Shown: positions 1 through 5,363 of the stretch, in pieces | Layout of the letters: each line of letters opens with the position of its first letter | Numbering within the stretch: the first letter of the stretch is position 1 | Assembly: GCA_007121175.1 (NCBI GenBank) | Contig: SKMG01000148.1 | Coordinates: forward strand, 1-6,269 | Reading direction: 5' to 3' | Source of the DNA: Trueperaceae bacterium | GTDB lineage: Bacteria; Deinococcota; Deinococci; Deinococcales; Trueperaceae | Length of the DNA: 6,269 bases | Notes under the pieces: model-generated | Databases searched by the model: none | What the model was told of the DNA's origin: nothing | Seen by the model: only the letters and a program-made list of their open reading frames with translations | Made by a program: the position numbers and the translations under genes

Positions 1-534
1 GCCGCCCACGAACAGCCCGATCATGTAGAAGTCGGTGCCCAGGCCCGGATTGTGCGAGAGGGATGTGAGCGGCGCGTAAGCGAACCAGCCGACGTCGGGC
101 GCTCCACCGAGCACCAGGCTGCTGTAGAGGAACAGGCCGCCGACCAGGTAGACCCAGTATCCGAAGGCGTTGAGGCGCGGGAACGCCAGATCGCGCGCGC
201 CGATCTGCAACGGCACGAAGTAGTTGGCGAAGCCGATGGCGAGCGGCATGATCGCGAGGAACACCATGGTCACGCCGTGCATCGTGAACATCTGGTTGTA
301 GATGTCGGGGGAGAGCAGCGTGTTGCTGGGGCTCGCGAGTTGCAGCCGGATCAGGAACGCTTCGATGCTGGCGACGCCCGTGAACGCGAGCGAGGTGACG
401 ATGTAGAGGATCCCGAGCCGCTTGTGATCGACGGTGGTGAGCCAGCTCAGCAGGCCCTCGGTCCAGGTGGGCCGCGTCAGCAGCGCGTCCGCCGGCCGTC
501 CTACCGGCGGCGCGCCGAGTTTACCGATCGCCAT
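1..534 (-). CDS. ctaD: Cytochrome c oxidase subunit I, N-terminal part (3' end outside window)
   Basis: This is the catalytic subunit of a haem-copper terminal oxidase, an integral membrane protein that reduces O2 to water and pumps protons. Only the first 178 codons are present; the gene runs off the left edge. The visible part covers three membrane helices (about residues 40-62, 82-103 and 122-143). His86 in the MHGVTMVF motif matches the low-spin haem a ligand. Asn104, Asp115 (in IGARDLAFPRLN) and Asn122 have the spacing of the D-channel proton-uptake residues of A-type oxidases. The high-spin haem and CuB ligands lie beyond the window. The His86-Asn104 spacing is one residue shorter than in mitochondrial subunit I, as in actinobacterial-type enzymes (from memory of the family). 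The start is the ATG at 534-532, preceded by CGGAG six bases upstream, and it overlaps the end of coxB by 14 bp, so the two are probably translationally coupled. The subfamily assignment is an inference. Confidence 0.95.
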   Translation of the reverse strand, partial: MAIGKLGAPPVGRPADALLTRPTWTEGLLSWLTTVDHKRLGILYIVTSLAFTGVASIEAFLIRLQLASPSNTLLSPDIYNQMFTMHGVTMVFLAIMPLAIGFANYFVPLQIGARDLAFPRLNAFGYWVYLVGGLFLYSSLVLGGAPDVGWFAYAPLTSLSHNPGLGTDFYMIGLFVGG

Positions 535-1645
535 GTTCGGCTCCGATCAGGGCGGTGGTCGTCTCCTCGGGGGTGACGCCGAGGCTCAGCAGGTAGGCGA
601 CCACCGCTGCGATCTCCTCCTCGGCGTTGGGGTCGTTGGCCTGCCACAGCTGCGGCATGAAGTTGCCGGGCTTCATTGCGTCCGGGTCGCGCAGCCAGGC
701 CGCGAGGTTCTCGGGCGTATTGGCCCTGATCGCAGCGCCGAGCGTGGTGCGCATGCCGAAATTGGTCAGATCCGGGAAGTCCGGGCTGCCGACGGTGATG
801 CCCGGCGCGAAGCCGTCGACGGTGTGGCACCCGATGCAGCCCTTCTGGGCCATCAGCGCGCGGCCGCGCTCCACCTCCGGGTCGGCGCGCACGGTGCTCG
901 CGGCGATCTCGGCGGCGTCGGTGAACGATCGGAGCCAGGCTTGGTACTCGTCCTCCTCGACCGCGATCACACGGAAGCGCATGTAGGCGTGGGCGCCGAG
1001 GCAGAACTCGGCGCACTGGCCGAAGTAGTGGCCCGCGTGGTCGGCGCTGAACCAGACTTGATTGTCCTGGTTGGGGATCATGTCGCGCTTGCCGGCGAGG
1101 TTGGGTACCCAGAAGGCGTGCAGCACGTCGGCCGAGTCGAGCTCGACGATGACCCTGCGTCCCACCGGGATCACCATCTCGTTGGCGGTGACGACGCCCT
1201 CGCGCGGGTACTCGAACTTGAACCACCACTGGTAGCCGGTGGCGCGCACGATGACGTCGTCGTCTCGGTAGTCGGCACGCTCGATACGGTGCTCGGTGGC
1301 GAAAATCGTCCGCACGGTGGGCACCGCCACGAGGATGATCAGGATCACCGGGATCACGAACCAGACGATCTCGAGCGTGGCGCTGCCGTGGACCTGACGT
1401 GGAATCCCCTTGCGGTCTTCTTCGTCCTTGGCGCGGAAGCGGAAGATGCTGTACGCGAGCACGCCGACCACCGCGACGATCACGATCCAGCTGAGCCAGT
1501 ACGTCCACATGAAGAGGTCTCGTTGGGCCTGGGCGATCGGGCCTGCCGGGCTCAGGGCAGACTGCGGTCCGGCGAAGTCGCAGGCTGCGATGAACGATGT
1601 GCCGGCCAGCGCCAGGCCCGGCAAGAGCCTTCGTCTCCAATGCAC
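521..1645 (-). CDS. ctaC: Cytochrome c oxidase subunit II, lipoprotein with fused C-terminal cytochrome c (caa3 type)
   Basis: Also called coxB. This subunit accepts electrons from the cytochrome c pool and passes them through CuA to subunit I, on the outer face of the cytoplasmic membrane. In the 374-residue product: signal peptide with Arg4-Arg6, a hydrophobic core and a lipobox I-A-A-C ending at Cys22; two membrane helices (about 47-68 and 91-111); the aromatic YQWWF motif (138-142); and the CuA site His176, Cys211, Glu213, Cys215, His219, Met222 (C-x3-C-x3-H-x2-M). A class I cytochrome c domain follows (about 258-355), with haem motif CIGCH (270-274) and likely axial Met330 in GNFMP. All ligands are present. 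I chose the GTG at 1645 because AGGAGGG (1661-1655) sits nine bases upstream and gives a compact lipoprotein signal. An in-frame ATG at 1690 would add 15 residues but has only a weak ribosome site. ctaD follows with an overlap, forming an operon. The family call is very secure; the start is about 80% likely. Confidence 0.93.
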   Translation of the reverse strand: MHWRRRLLPGLALAGTSFIAACDFAGPQSALSPAGPIAQAQRDLFMWTYWLSWIVIVAVVGVLAYSIFRFRAKDEEDRKGIPRQVHGSATLEIVWFVIPVILIILVAVPTVRTIFATEHRIERADYRDDDVIVRATGYQWWFKFEYPREGVVTANEMVIPVGRRVIVELDSADVLHAFWVPNLAGKRDMIPNQDNQVWFSADHAGHYFGQCAEFCLGAHAYMRFRVIAVEEDEYQAWLRSFTDAAEIAASTVRADPEVERGRALMAQKGCIGCHTVDGFAPGITVGSPDFPDLTNFGMRTTLGAAIRANTPENLAAWLRDPDAMKPGNFMPQLWQANDPNAEEEIAAVVAYLLSLGVTPEETTTALIGAEHGDR

Positions 1646-1720
1646 GATTGTCGTCCCTCCTCGGTGCGCGTTCCTCTGGCGGCGCGCCATGCCGTGGCGC
1701 CGCCTCGCTCGAGTCGCACC

Positions 1721-1748
1721 AAGCTAGCACAGCTCGATGCACACGCAA
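1721..1748 (-). promoter_or_regulatory. Candidate coxB-ctaD promoter (TTGCGT-16-TAGCTT)
   Basis: On the minus strand a possible -35 hexamer TTGCGT (1748-1743) is followed after 16 bases by TAGCTT (1726-1721), which fits TAnnnT. The -10 is directly preceded by TGC, making it an extended -10. Transcription would begin near 1714, leaving a leader of about 70 bases before the GTG at 1645. The same TGC-TAG-nTT pattern precedes the lipoprotein gene at 3560-3568. This is judged by eye only; such short matches are common. Confidence 0.35.
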
Positions 1749-1765
1749 CGCCTCGTGGGCGTCGC

Positions 1766-1778
1766 GGACCCAAGGTCC
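1766..1778. repeat. Short inverted repeat GGACC-CAA-GGTCC
   Basis: Two perfect 5-bp arms (1766-1770 and 1774-1778) flank a 3-base spacer. An overlapping alternative pairs GACCC (1767-1771) with GGGTC (1780-1784) and is followed on the plus strand by TTTTGT. It lies between the 16-bp palindrome at 1814-1829 and the candidate coxB promoter. It could be an operator half of the oxidase control region or a weak hairpin in a longer leader. No gene on the plus strand ends here, so a terminator reading on that strand has nothing to serve. Confidence 0.35.
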
Positions 1779-1813
1779 AGGGTCTTTTGTACCGTCGCCG
1801 GCGGACAGGGCCC

Positions 1814-1829
1814 AGGGACATACGTCCCT
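1814..1829. promoter_or_regulatory. Perfect hyphenated palindrome AGGGAC-N4-GTCCCT, candidate operator
   Basis: The arms AGGGAC (1814-1819) and GTCCCT (1824-1829) are perfect reverse complements around a 4-base spacer. Both the GGGAC...GTCCC core and the 4-base spacing match the core of the DosR/DevR box of mycobacteria (GGGAC-TWWA-GTCCC), a NarL-family response-regulator site linked to low oxygen and respiratory inhibition. The outer flanks and the spacer bases differ from the full consensus. It lies 55 bp past the comM stop and about 170 bp upstream of the coxB start. Equally possible readings are a site for another regulator, or the 6-bp stem of a comM terminator without a U-run. The palindrome is certain; its function is inference. 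Confidence 0.5.
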
Positions 1830-1834
1830 AGTGG

Positions 1835-1861
1835 AGCATAGGTATTTGTGCTAGCTGTCAC
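1835..1861 (-). promoter_or_regulatory. Weak second candidate promoter (GTGACA-15-TATGCT)
   Basis: On the minus strand GTGACA (1861-1856) and TATGCT (1840-1835) are separated by 15 bases, shorter than the preferred 17. A start near 1828 would fall inside the AGGGAC-N4-GTCCCT palindrome, the position expected for a repressor operator. This stretch is AT-rich compared with its surroundings, which favours a promoter. It would give a leader of about 180 bases for coxB. Low confidence. Confidence 0.25.
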
Positions 1862-1883
1862 GATCTCGCCCGGGTTGAGCGCT

Positions 1884-3440
1884 TCAGTGGCCGGGCCGAG
1901 CGAGCTCGGCGCGGTAGGAGAGCGCCTCGGCGACGTCCTCGAGCTCGATCGCGCCGCGCTGGACGAGATCGGCCAGCGTACGGGCAACGCGCCTGACGTC
2001 GTCGAGGCCGCGCTCGTTCAGGCGTCCGTCCGCCTGTGCGGCCTCGAGCAGGGCTCGAGCCGAGCGCGGTACGGCGGCGTAGCGAACCAGGCTGGCGCCG
2101 CGCAAAGCCGCGTTCGCACAGCCCTGGCGCTCCAGCGCCAGCGTCCTCGCCGCCGCCACTCGCGCCGCGACGGCGCTGCTGGCTTCGGCCCGGCTGTGGA
2201 CACCTCCGCCCTCGTCGGCCAACGCCGGCACCACCACGCGGAGCGCCAGGCGATCGAGCAGCGGTCCGCTGAGGCGCCCGAGGTAGCGTCGACGGTCACT
2301 CGGTAAGCAGCTGCAGGCGCGCTTCGGGTCGCCTTCGTGGCCGCAGGGGCACGGGTTCATCGAAGCCACCAGCATGACCTCGGCCGGTAGGCGCTGGCGT
2401 GAGCGTGCTCGGGCGAGCAGCAGGCTGCCGGCCTCCAGCGGTTCGCGCAGCGCCTCGAGCGCGCGCCGATCGAACTCCGGCAGCTCGTCGAGGAACAGGA
2501 CCCCGTGATGTGCCAGGCTCAGCTCGCCCAGCGACGTCGGGCTGCCTAACAGGCCGCCCAGGCTGACGGTGTGGTGGGGCTCTCGCAGCGGGGGGAGCCG
2601 CTCGAGCGGCGAGCGTGCTAGGCCCGCCAGCGAGTGCAGCCGCGCCACGGCCATGGCCTCATCGAGCGTCAGCGGCGGCAACAGGGGCGGCAGTCGCCGG
2701 GCGAGCATCGTCTTGCCGCCTCCGGGCGGCCCGACCAGCAGCAGGTGGTGGCGTCCCGCCGCCGTCACCTCGAGCGCCCGCTTCGCGACGAGCTGCCCGC
2801 GCACGTCCTGCAGGTCGAGCGCGTCGGCCAGACCACCGCCGCTCAAACCGATGGTGGCGTAAGTCGTGGCGGCGCCCGAGTCCATGGCGGCGCCGGAGTC
2901 CATGGCGGCGCCCGAGTTCGGCGCGCCGCGGGCCCACGCGATCGCATCGGCGAGCGACGCGACTGGTACGGCATGCACGCCCGCGACGGCAGCCAGCTCG
3001 GACGCCTGCGAGGCCGGTAGCACCATGCTCGTGCTCCCGGCGCTCCGGGCGGCCAGCGCCAGCGCCAGCACGCCGCGCACCGGGCGCACGCGACCGTCGA
3101 GGCCCAGCTCACCCACCACCGTGGCATGGCGCAGACGCGCCTGCGGCAGCCGGCCCTGAGCCGCGAGCAGCGCTAGCGCGATCGGCAGGTCGAACGCCGG
3201 GCCCTCCTTGCGGACGTCGGCCGGTGCCAGGTTGACGACGACCCGGCTCGCGGGCAGCGTCAGCCGTGCCGAGCGCAGCGCTGCACGAACCCGCTCACGT
3301 GCCTCTCGCACCGCCGTGTCCGGCAGCCCCACCACGTGCACACCGGGCAAGCCACCGGCGATCGAGGCCTCGACGCTGACCTCGATGGCGTCGACGCCGG
3401 TGAGCGCGGCGCTGCGCACGAGCGCGTGCATGGCCGGCAT
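1884..3440 (-). CDS. comM: ComM/YifB-type Mg-chelatase-like AAA+ ATPase
   Basis: This is a cytoplasmic AAA+ ATPase of the YifB/ComM family. Characterised members act as hexameric helicases that drive branch migration when single-stranded DNA integrates during natural transformation; the family is also common in bacteria not known to be competent. Seen in the 518 residues: an N-terminal ChlI/Lon-like domain (about 20-165) with NLAPADVRKEGPAFDLPIAL (70-89); AAA+ core with Walker A GPPGGGKT (237-244) and Walker B LFLDE (315-319); MNPCPCG (361-367) with Cys364, Cys366, Cys376 and Cys378; SGPLLDR (391-397); and a C-terminal helical domain ending in SYRAEL. All expected motifs are intact and the length is normal. 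The start is the ATG at 3440; a second in-frame ATG three codons later is possible, and neither has a good Shine-Dalgarno. Odd point: residues 176-193 are three SGAAxx units in the linker. It stands alone between non-coding regions and implies no competence locus here. Confidence 0.95.
   Translation of the reverse strand: MPAMHALVRSAALTGVDAIEVSVEASIAGGLPGVHVVGLPDTAVREARERVRAALRSARLTLPASRVVVNLAPADVRKEGPAFDLPIALALLAAQGRLPQARLRHATVVGELGLDGRVRPVRGVLALALAARSAGSTSMVLPASQASELAAVAGVHAVPVASLADAIAWARGAPNSGAAMDSGAAMDSGAATTYATIGLSGGGLADALDLQDVRGQLVAKRALEVTAAGRHHLLLVGPPGGGKTMLARRLPPLLPPLTLDEAMAVARLHSLAGLARSPLERLPPLREPHHTVSLGGLLGSPTSLGELSLAHHGVLFLDELPEFDRRALEALREPLEAGSLLLARARSRQRLPAEVMLVASMNPCPCGHEGDPKRACSCLPSDRRRYLGRLSGPLLDRLALRVVVPALADEGGGVHSRAEASSAVAARVAAARTLALERQGCANAALRGASLVRYAAVPRSARALLEAAQADGRLNERGLDDVRRVARTLADLVQRGAIELEDVAEALSYRAELARPGH
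2863..2916. repeat. In-frame 18-bp tandem repeat, three units, inside comM
   Basis: Units lie at 2863-2880, 2881-2898 and 2899-2916. The last two differ by a single base (TCCATGGCGGCGCCGGAG against ...CCCGAG); the first differs by a few bases at its left end. Because 18 is a multiple of three the frame is kept, giving SGAAMD-SGAAMD-SGAATT on the comM strand. It sits in the linker between the N-terminal domain and the AAA+ core. Near-identity of the units suggests recent slippage duplication. Confidence 0.75.
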
Positions 3441-3559
3441 GCTACGTGCGCCGTCACCGGCGCGGTCAGCGGGCTGGGCCGCAGACGCGAGGCGCTCGGT
3501 CGAGGCTCGATAGGCTGCGGCCTCACGCGCCCAGGCCCCATCTCGTTCTCAAGCGCCCG

Positions 3560-3568
3560 TGCTAGATT
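3560..3568 (+). promoter_or_regulatory. Candidate extended -10 for the lipoprotein gene (TGC-TAGATT)
   Basis: TGC-TAGATT (3560-3568) resembles an extended -10 element and would start transcription near 3575, leaving a leader of about 55 bases. No convincing -35 hexamer is present at the right distance. The leader holds two perfect palindromes, GCACGTGC (3578-3585) and GCCAGCTGGC (3594-3603), which could be folded RNA or chance in GC-rich DNA. The rest of the comM-lipoprotein gap (3441-3559) shows no gene or clear comM promoter. Confidence 0.4.
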
Positions 3569-3630
3569 CCCCTGCGAGCACGTGCGCTGCGATGCCAGCT
3601 GGCGGCGCGCAGGTGCCGGAGGAGCCTGAG

Positions 3631-4311
3631 ATGGAGCGTCCCGTACGGTACCTGAGCATTGCTGGCCTGGCCTTGCTGCTGTCGGCGTGTGGCGCCCTCG
3701 CCGGCCTCATCCCGGATCAGTCGATCGCCGATCCCTTCGGGCTCGACGGGACGGCCGTCACCGTCGCGGCGCCCGCCACCGGCGGGGTCGCTGCGCTGGC
3801 GACCGCCCAGCTGACCGGGAGCTTCACCGCGACGGTCGACAGCGGGGGGCTCGCCGGCCTTCCGCCGCTCGTCACCGGCGCGGTCAACCCGGCCACGATC
3901 AGTGACGTACTGACGATCCGCCAAGCCGTGCAGGTCGCCGCTCCTGGTCAGGTCGACTTCGCGCCGAGCTACCTGATCACCGGCGTCCGCCTCAGCCTCG
4001 AGGTCTTCGACGGCACCAGGTCCGTGCTGTCGCAGACTTCGATCCACGACGACCTGGCGCTCACGCTGAGCGGCAGCGCGCAGCCTGACGGCGAGGGCAA
4101 CACCACCGGGCTCTACACCGCGCAGCTCGACGTACCGCTGCTCGAGCTCGAGCTCGCGGGTCAACGCGCCCGGAACTACTTCCGCCTGCTAGCGACCGAA
4201 GGCAGCTACCGCGTGGAGGGCAGCCTCACCCTCGAGCTCGGGCCGCCCTTCCCGACTGGCGCCGAGATGACCGTGACCTTGAAGTCGCTGGGCGGCACGC
4301 TGACCTTCTGA
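3631..4311 (+). CDS. Putative lipoprotein of unknown function
   Basis: I do not recognise the family. The 226-residue product begins with a textbook lipoprotein signal: Arg3 and Arg6, a hydrophobic stretch, and lipobox L-S-A-C with the lipidated Cys at position 20. It should be exported and anchored to a membrane. The mature part has no other cysteine. It opens with PDQSIADPFGLDG and is then rich in alternating hydrophobic/polar stretches with many Thr, Val, Leu and Gly (for example VRLSLEVFDG, EGSLTLELG, TVTLKSLGG), suggesting a mostly beta-sheet, sandwich-like domain. There are no membrane segments after the signal and no catalytic motif I can name. The ATG at 3631 is preferred over an in-frame ATG at 3559 because GGAGGAG (3618-3624) lies just upstream and the signal peptide then begins at once. 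It is divergent from comM and convergent with degV, so probably monocistronic; the context gives no hint of its role. Confidence 0.85.
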   Translation: MERPVRYLSIAGLALLLSACGALAGLIPDQSIADPFGLDGTAVTVAAPATGGVAALATAQLTGSFTATVDSGGLAGLPPLVTGAVNPATISDVLTIRQAVQVAAPGQVDFAPSYLITGVRLSLEVFDGTRSVLSQTSIHDDLALTLSGSAQPDGEGNTTGLYTAQLDVPLLELELAGQRARNYFRLLATEGSYRVEGSLTLELGPPFPTGAEMTVTLKSLGGTLTF

Positions 4312-4334
4312 GCACCGACCTTCAGCACCGGGTC

Positions 4335-4354
4335 GCAGCCGCTTCAGCGGCAGC
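4335..4354. terminator. Candidate bidirectional terminator hairpin
   Basis: GCAGCCGC and GCGGCAGC pair as a 7-bp stem with one internal A-A mismatch around a TTCA loop. It lies 23 bases past the lipoprotein stop codon and 39 bases past the degV stop, in an 82-bp convergent gap. No T-run follows on either strand, so it would be a U-less hairpin, a type often proposed in high-GC bacteria, or it may only protect the transcript 3' ends. Confidence 0.4.
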
Positions 4355-4393
4355 CGCGATGCGGCGCTCTGGACGCAGCTCGTCGCCCGAGTG

Positions 4394-5245
4394 CTAGGGA
4401 CGCACGTGGGCGTAGAAGCCGAACGTCCCGGGGCCGACGTGGGAGGCGATCACCGCGCCGATCTCGTAGACGTCCCCGCCCTCGTAGCGCACGCCGGCGT
4501 CCTGCACGGCACGCTTGAGGTTCTCGGCCGCGGCGACGTCCTGCGAGTGCAGGAAGTCGAGCACCAGCGGCCCCTGATGCTGGCCGGCGTGCGCCTTGAG
4601 GCGCGTCACGAGTTCGGCGATCGCCTTCTTGGTGCCGCGGGCCCGTGTGGCGGGCACGATCTTGCCGTCATCGAGGGTGATGATCGGCTTGATGTTGAGC
4701 ATGCCGCCGATCAGGGCCGAGGTCCGACTCATCCGGCCGCCTTTGAGCAGGAAGTCGAGCGTGTCGACGGCGAACAGTACTCGCATGGTGTCGCGCGTGC
4801 GCTCGAGAGCGCGAACGATGTCCTCGACGCCGACCCCTTCGTCGCGCATCGTCGCCGCGATGCGGACGAGGTTACCGATGCCCATGCTCGCCTGCCTCGA
4901 GTCGAATAGGGTCACCGGAACGCCGGCATCCGCGGCGGCGATGTTCGCCGACTGGTAGGTACCGGAGATGGTGGTGGAGATGGTGATCACCAGGATCTGC
5001 TCGGCGCCGGCCGCGACCGCATCGCGATAAGCGACCGCGAAATCCTCCGGGCTCGGCTGGCTGGTGGTGGGGAGGTCGGCACCCGCCTTCACGCCGTCGA
5101 TGATGTCCTTCGGCGTGATGTCGATCCAGTCGCGGTGGGTCTTGCCCTGGAACGACACGTACAGGTGCACCCGCTGGACGCCGAGCGCCTCGAGCTGTTC
5201 CGCTCTCAGGTCGCACGTCGAGTCGGTGATGATCGCCAGCTTCAT
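4394..5245 (-). CDS. degV: DegV-family fatty-acid-binding protein
   Basis: DegV proteins bind a single fatty acid. In organisms with a FakA/FakB system they hand exogenous fatty acids to the kinase FakA for phosphorylation and lipid synthesis. The 283-residue product is full length for the family. Visible motifs: the N-terminal nucleating strand IITDST (5-10, Asp8-Ser9-Thr10); TSQPSPEDF (61-69), whose Ser62 region contacts the fatty-acid carboxylate; TISGTYQSA (92-100); the hallmark DFLLKGGRMSR (164-174); NIKPII (184-189); and the C-terminal ASHVGPGTFG (267-276) with conserved His269 and GPG. No FakA-like kinase gene lies in the window, so a role as a FakB partner is inferred only from family. 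I placed the start at the ATG at 5245, since AGGAGG (5257-5252) is six bases upstream and the protein then begins MKLAIITDST as usual; an ATG at 5260 lies upstream of that site. The gene is convergent with the lipoprotein gene and divergent from the YdcF-like gene. Confidence 0.94.
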   Translation of the reverse strand: MKLAIITDSTCDLRAEQLEALGVQRVHLYVSFQGKTHRDWIDITPKDIIDGVKAGADLPTTSQPSPEDFAVAYRDAVAAGAEQILVITISTTISGTYQSANIAAADAGVPVTLFDSRQASMGIGNLVRIAATMRDEGVGVEDIVRALERTRDTMRVLFAVDTLDFLLKGGRMSRTSALIGGMLNIKPIITLDDGKIVPATRARGTKKAIAELVTRLKAHAGQHQGPLVLDFLHSQDVAAAENLKRAVQDAGVRYEGGDVYEIGAVIASHVGPGTFGFYAHVRP

Positions 5246-5263
5246 GGGTCGCCTCCTCATGCC

Positions 5264-5283
5264 GCCGCGGCGATCATCGCGGC
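5264..5283 (-). repeat. Inverted repeat in the degV leader
   Basis: GCCGCG (5264-5269) pairs with CGCGGC (5278-5283) around an 8-base loop. A competing near-palindrome GCGATCATCGC (5270-5280) overlaps the loop. It lies seven bases upstream of the degV ribosome site, so a folded leader could affect translation, but a 6-bp GC-only stem is easily found by chance here. Confidence 0.3.
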
Positions 5284-5331
5284 AGACCTCACCGTGAGCG
5301 CCTTGGCTTGTGATTGACTGGCAGCGTATCA

Positions 5332-5349
5332 GACGCGCTTCGGCGCGTC
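5332..5349 (+). promoter_or_regulatory. Perfect 7-bp hairpin with UUCG loop before the YdcF-like gene
   Basis: GACGCGC (5332-5338), TTCG (5339-5342) and GCGCGTC (5343-5349) form a perfect stem closed by C-G around UUCG, an exceptionally stable RNA tetraloop. It ends three bases before the GGGAGG ribosome site (5353-5358). If transcribed it should fold strongly in the leader. A weak promoter-like pair TTGGCT (5303-5308) and TATCAG (5327-5332), 18 bases apart, would instead put the start inside it, making it a DNA operator. Nothing on the plus strand ends upstream, so a terminator role is unlikely. Confidence 0.5.
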
Positions 5350-5363
5350 GTCGGGAGGGACGG

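Noticed and set aside
52..576. 174-codon plus-strand frame opposite ctaD
   Set aside because: It lies opposite conserved subunit I sequence and is a charged, low-complexity shadow.
501..1748. 415-codon open frame on the minus strand in another frame of coxB
   Set aside because: Arg/Pro/Gly-rich composition with no domain; the overlapping frame encodes an unmistakable oxidase subunit.
1766..1790. GACCC...GGGTC hairpin followed by TTTTGT as a plus-strand intrinsic terminator
   Set aside because: No plus-strand gene ends upstream of it, and the stem is only 5 bp.
434..1831. 465-codon open frame on the plus strand covering all of coxB
   Set aside because: It is antisense to a gene with intact CuA and haem motifs, reads as low-complexity His/Asp/Arg/Gly/Val sequence, and is the usual mirror frame of GC-rich coding DNA.
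2305..2350. Cys-x-Cys pairs in ComM (Cys364/366 and Cys376/378) as a novel metal-binding insertion
   Set aside because: NPCPCG followed by a second CxC is a common feature of this family outside enterobacteria, so it is not an insertion.
2863..2916. Tandem repeat considered as a CRISPR array
   Set aside because: Units are directly adjacent with no spacers and lie in frame within comM.
2615..3235. 206-codon plus-strand frame opposite comM
   Set aside because: Arg/Ala/Pro-rich shadow of a well-conserved AAA+ gene, no ribosome site.
3562..4164. 200-codon minus-strand frame opposite the lipoprotein gene
   Set aside because: The plus-strand frame has a strong ribosome site and lipobox; this one is Arg/Glu/Gly-rich and featureless.
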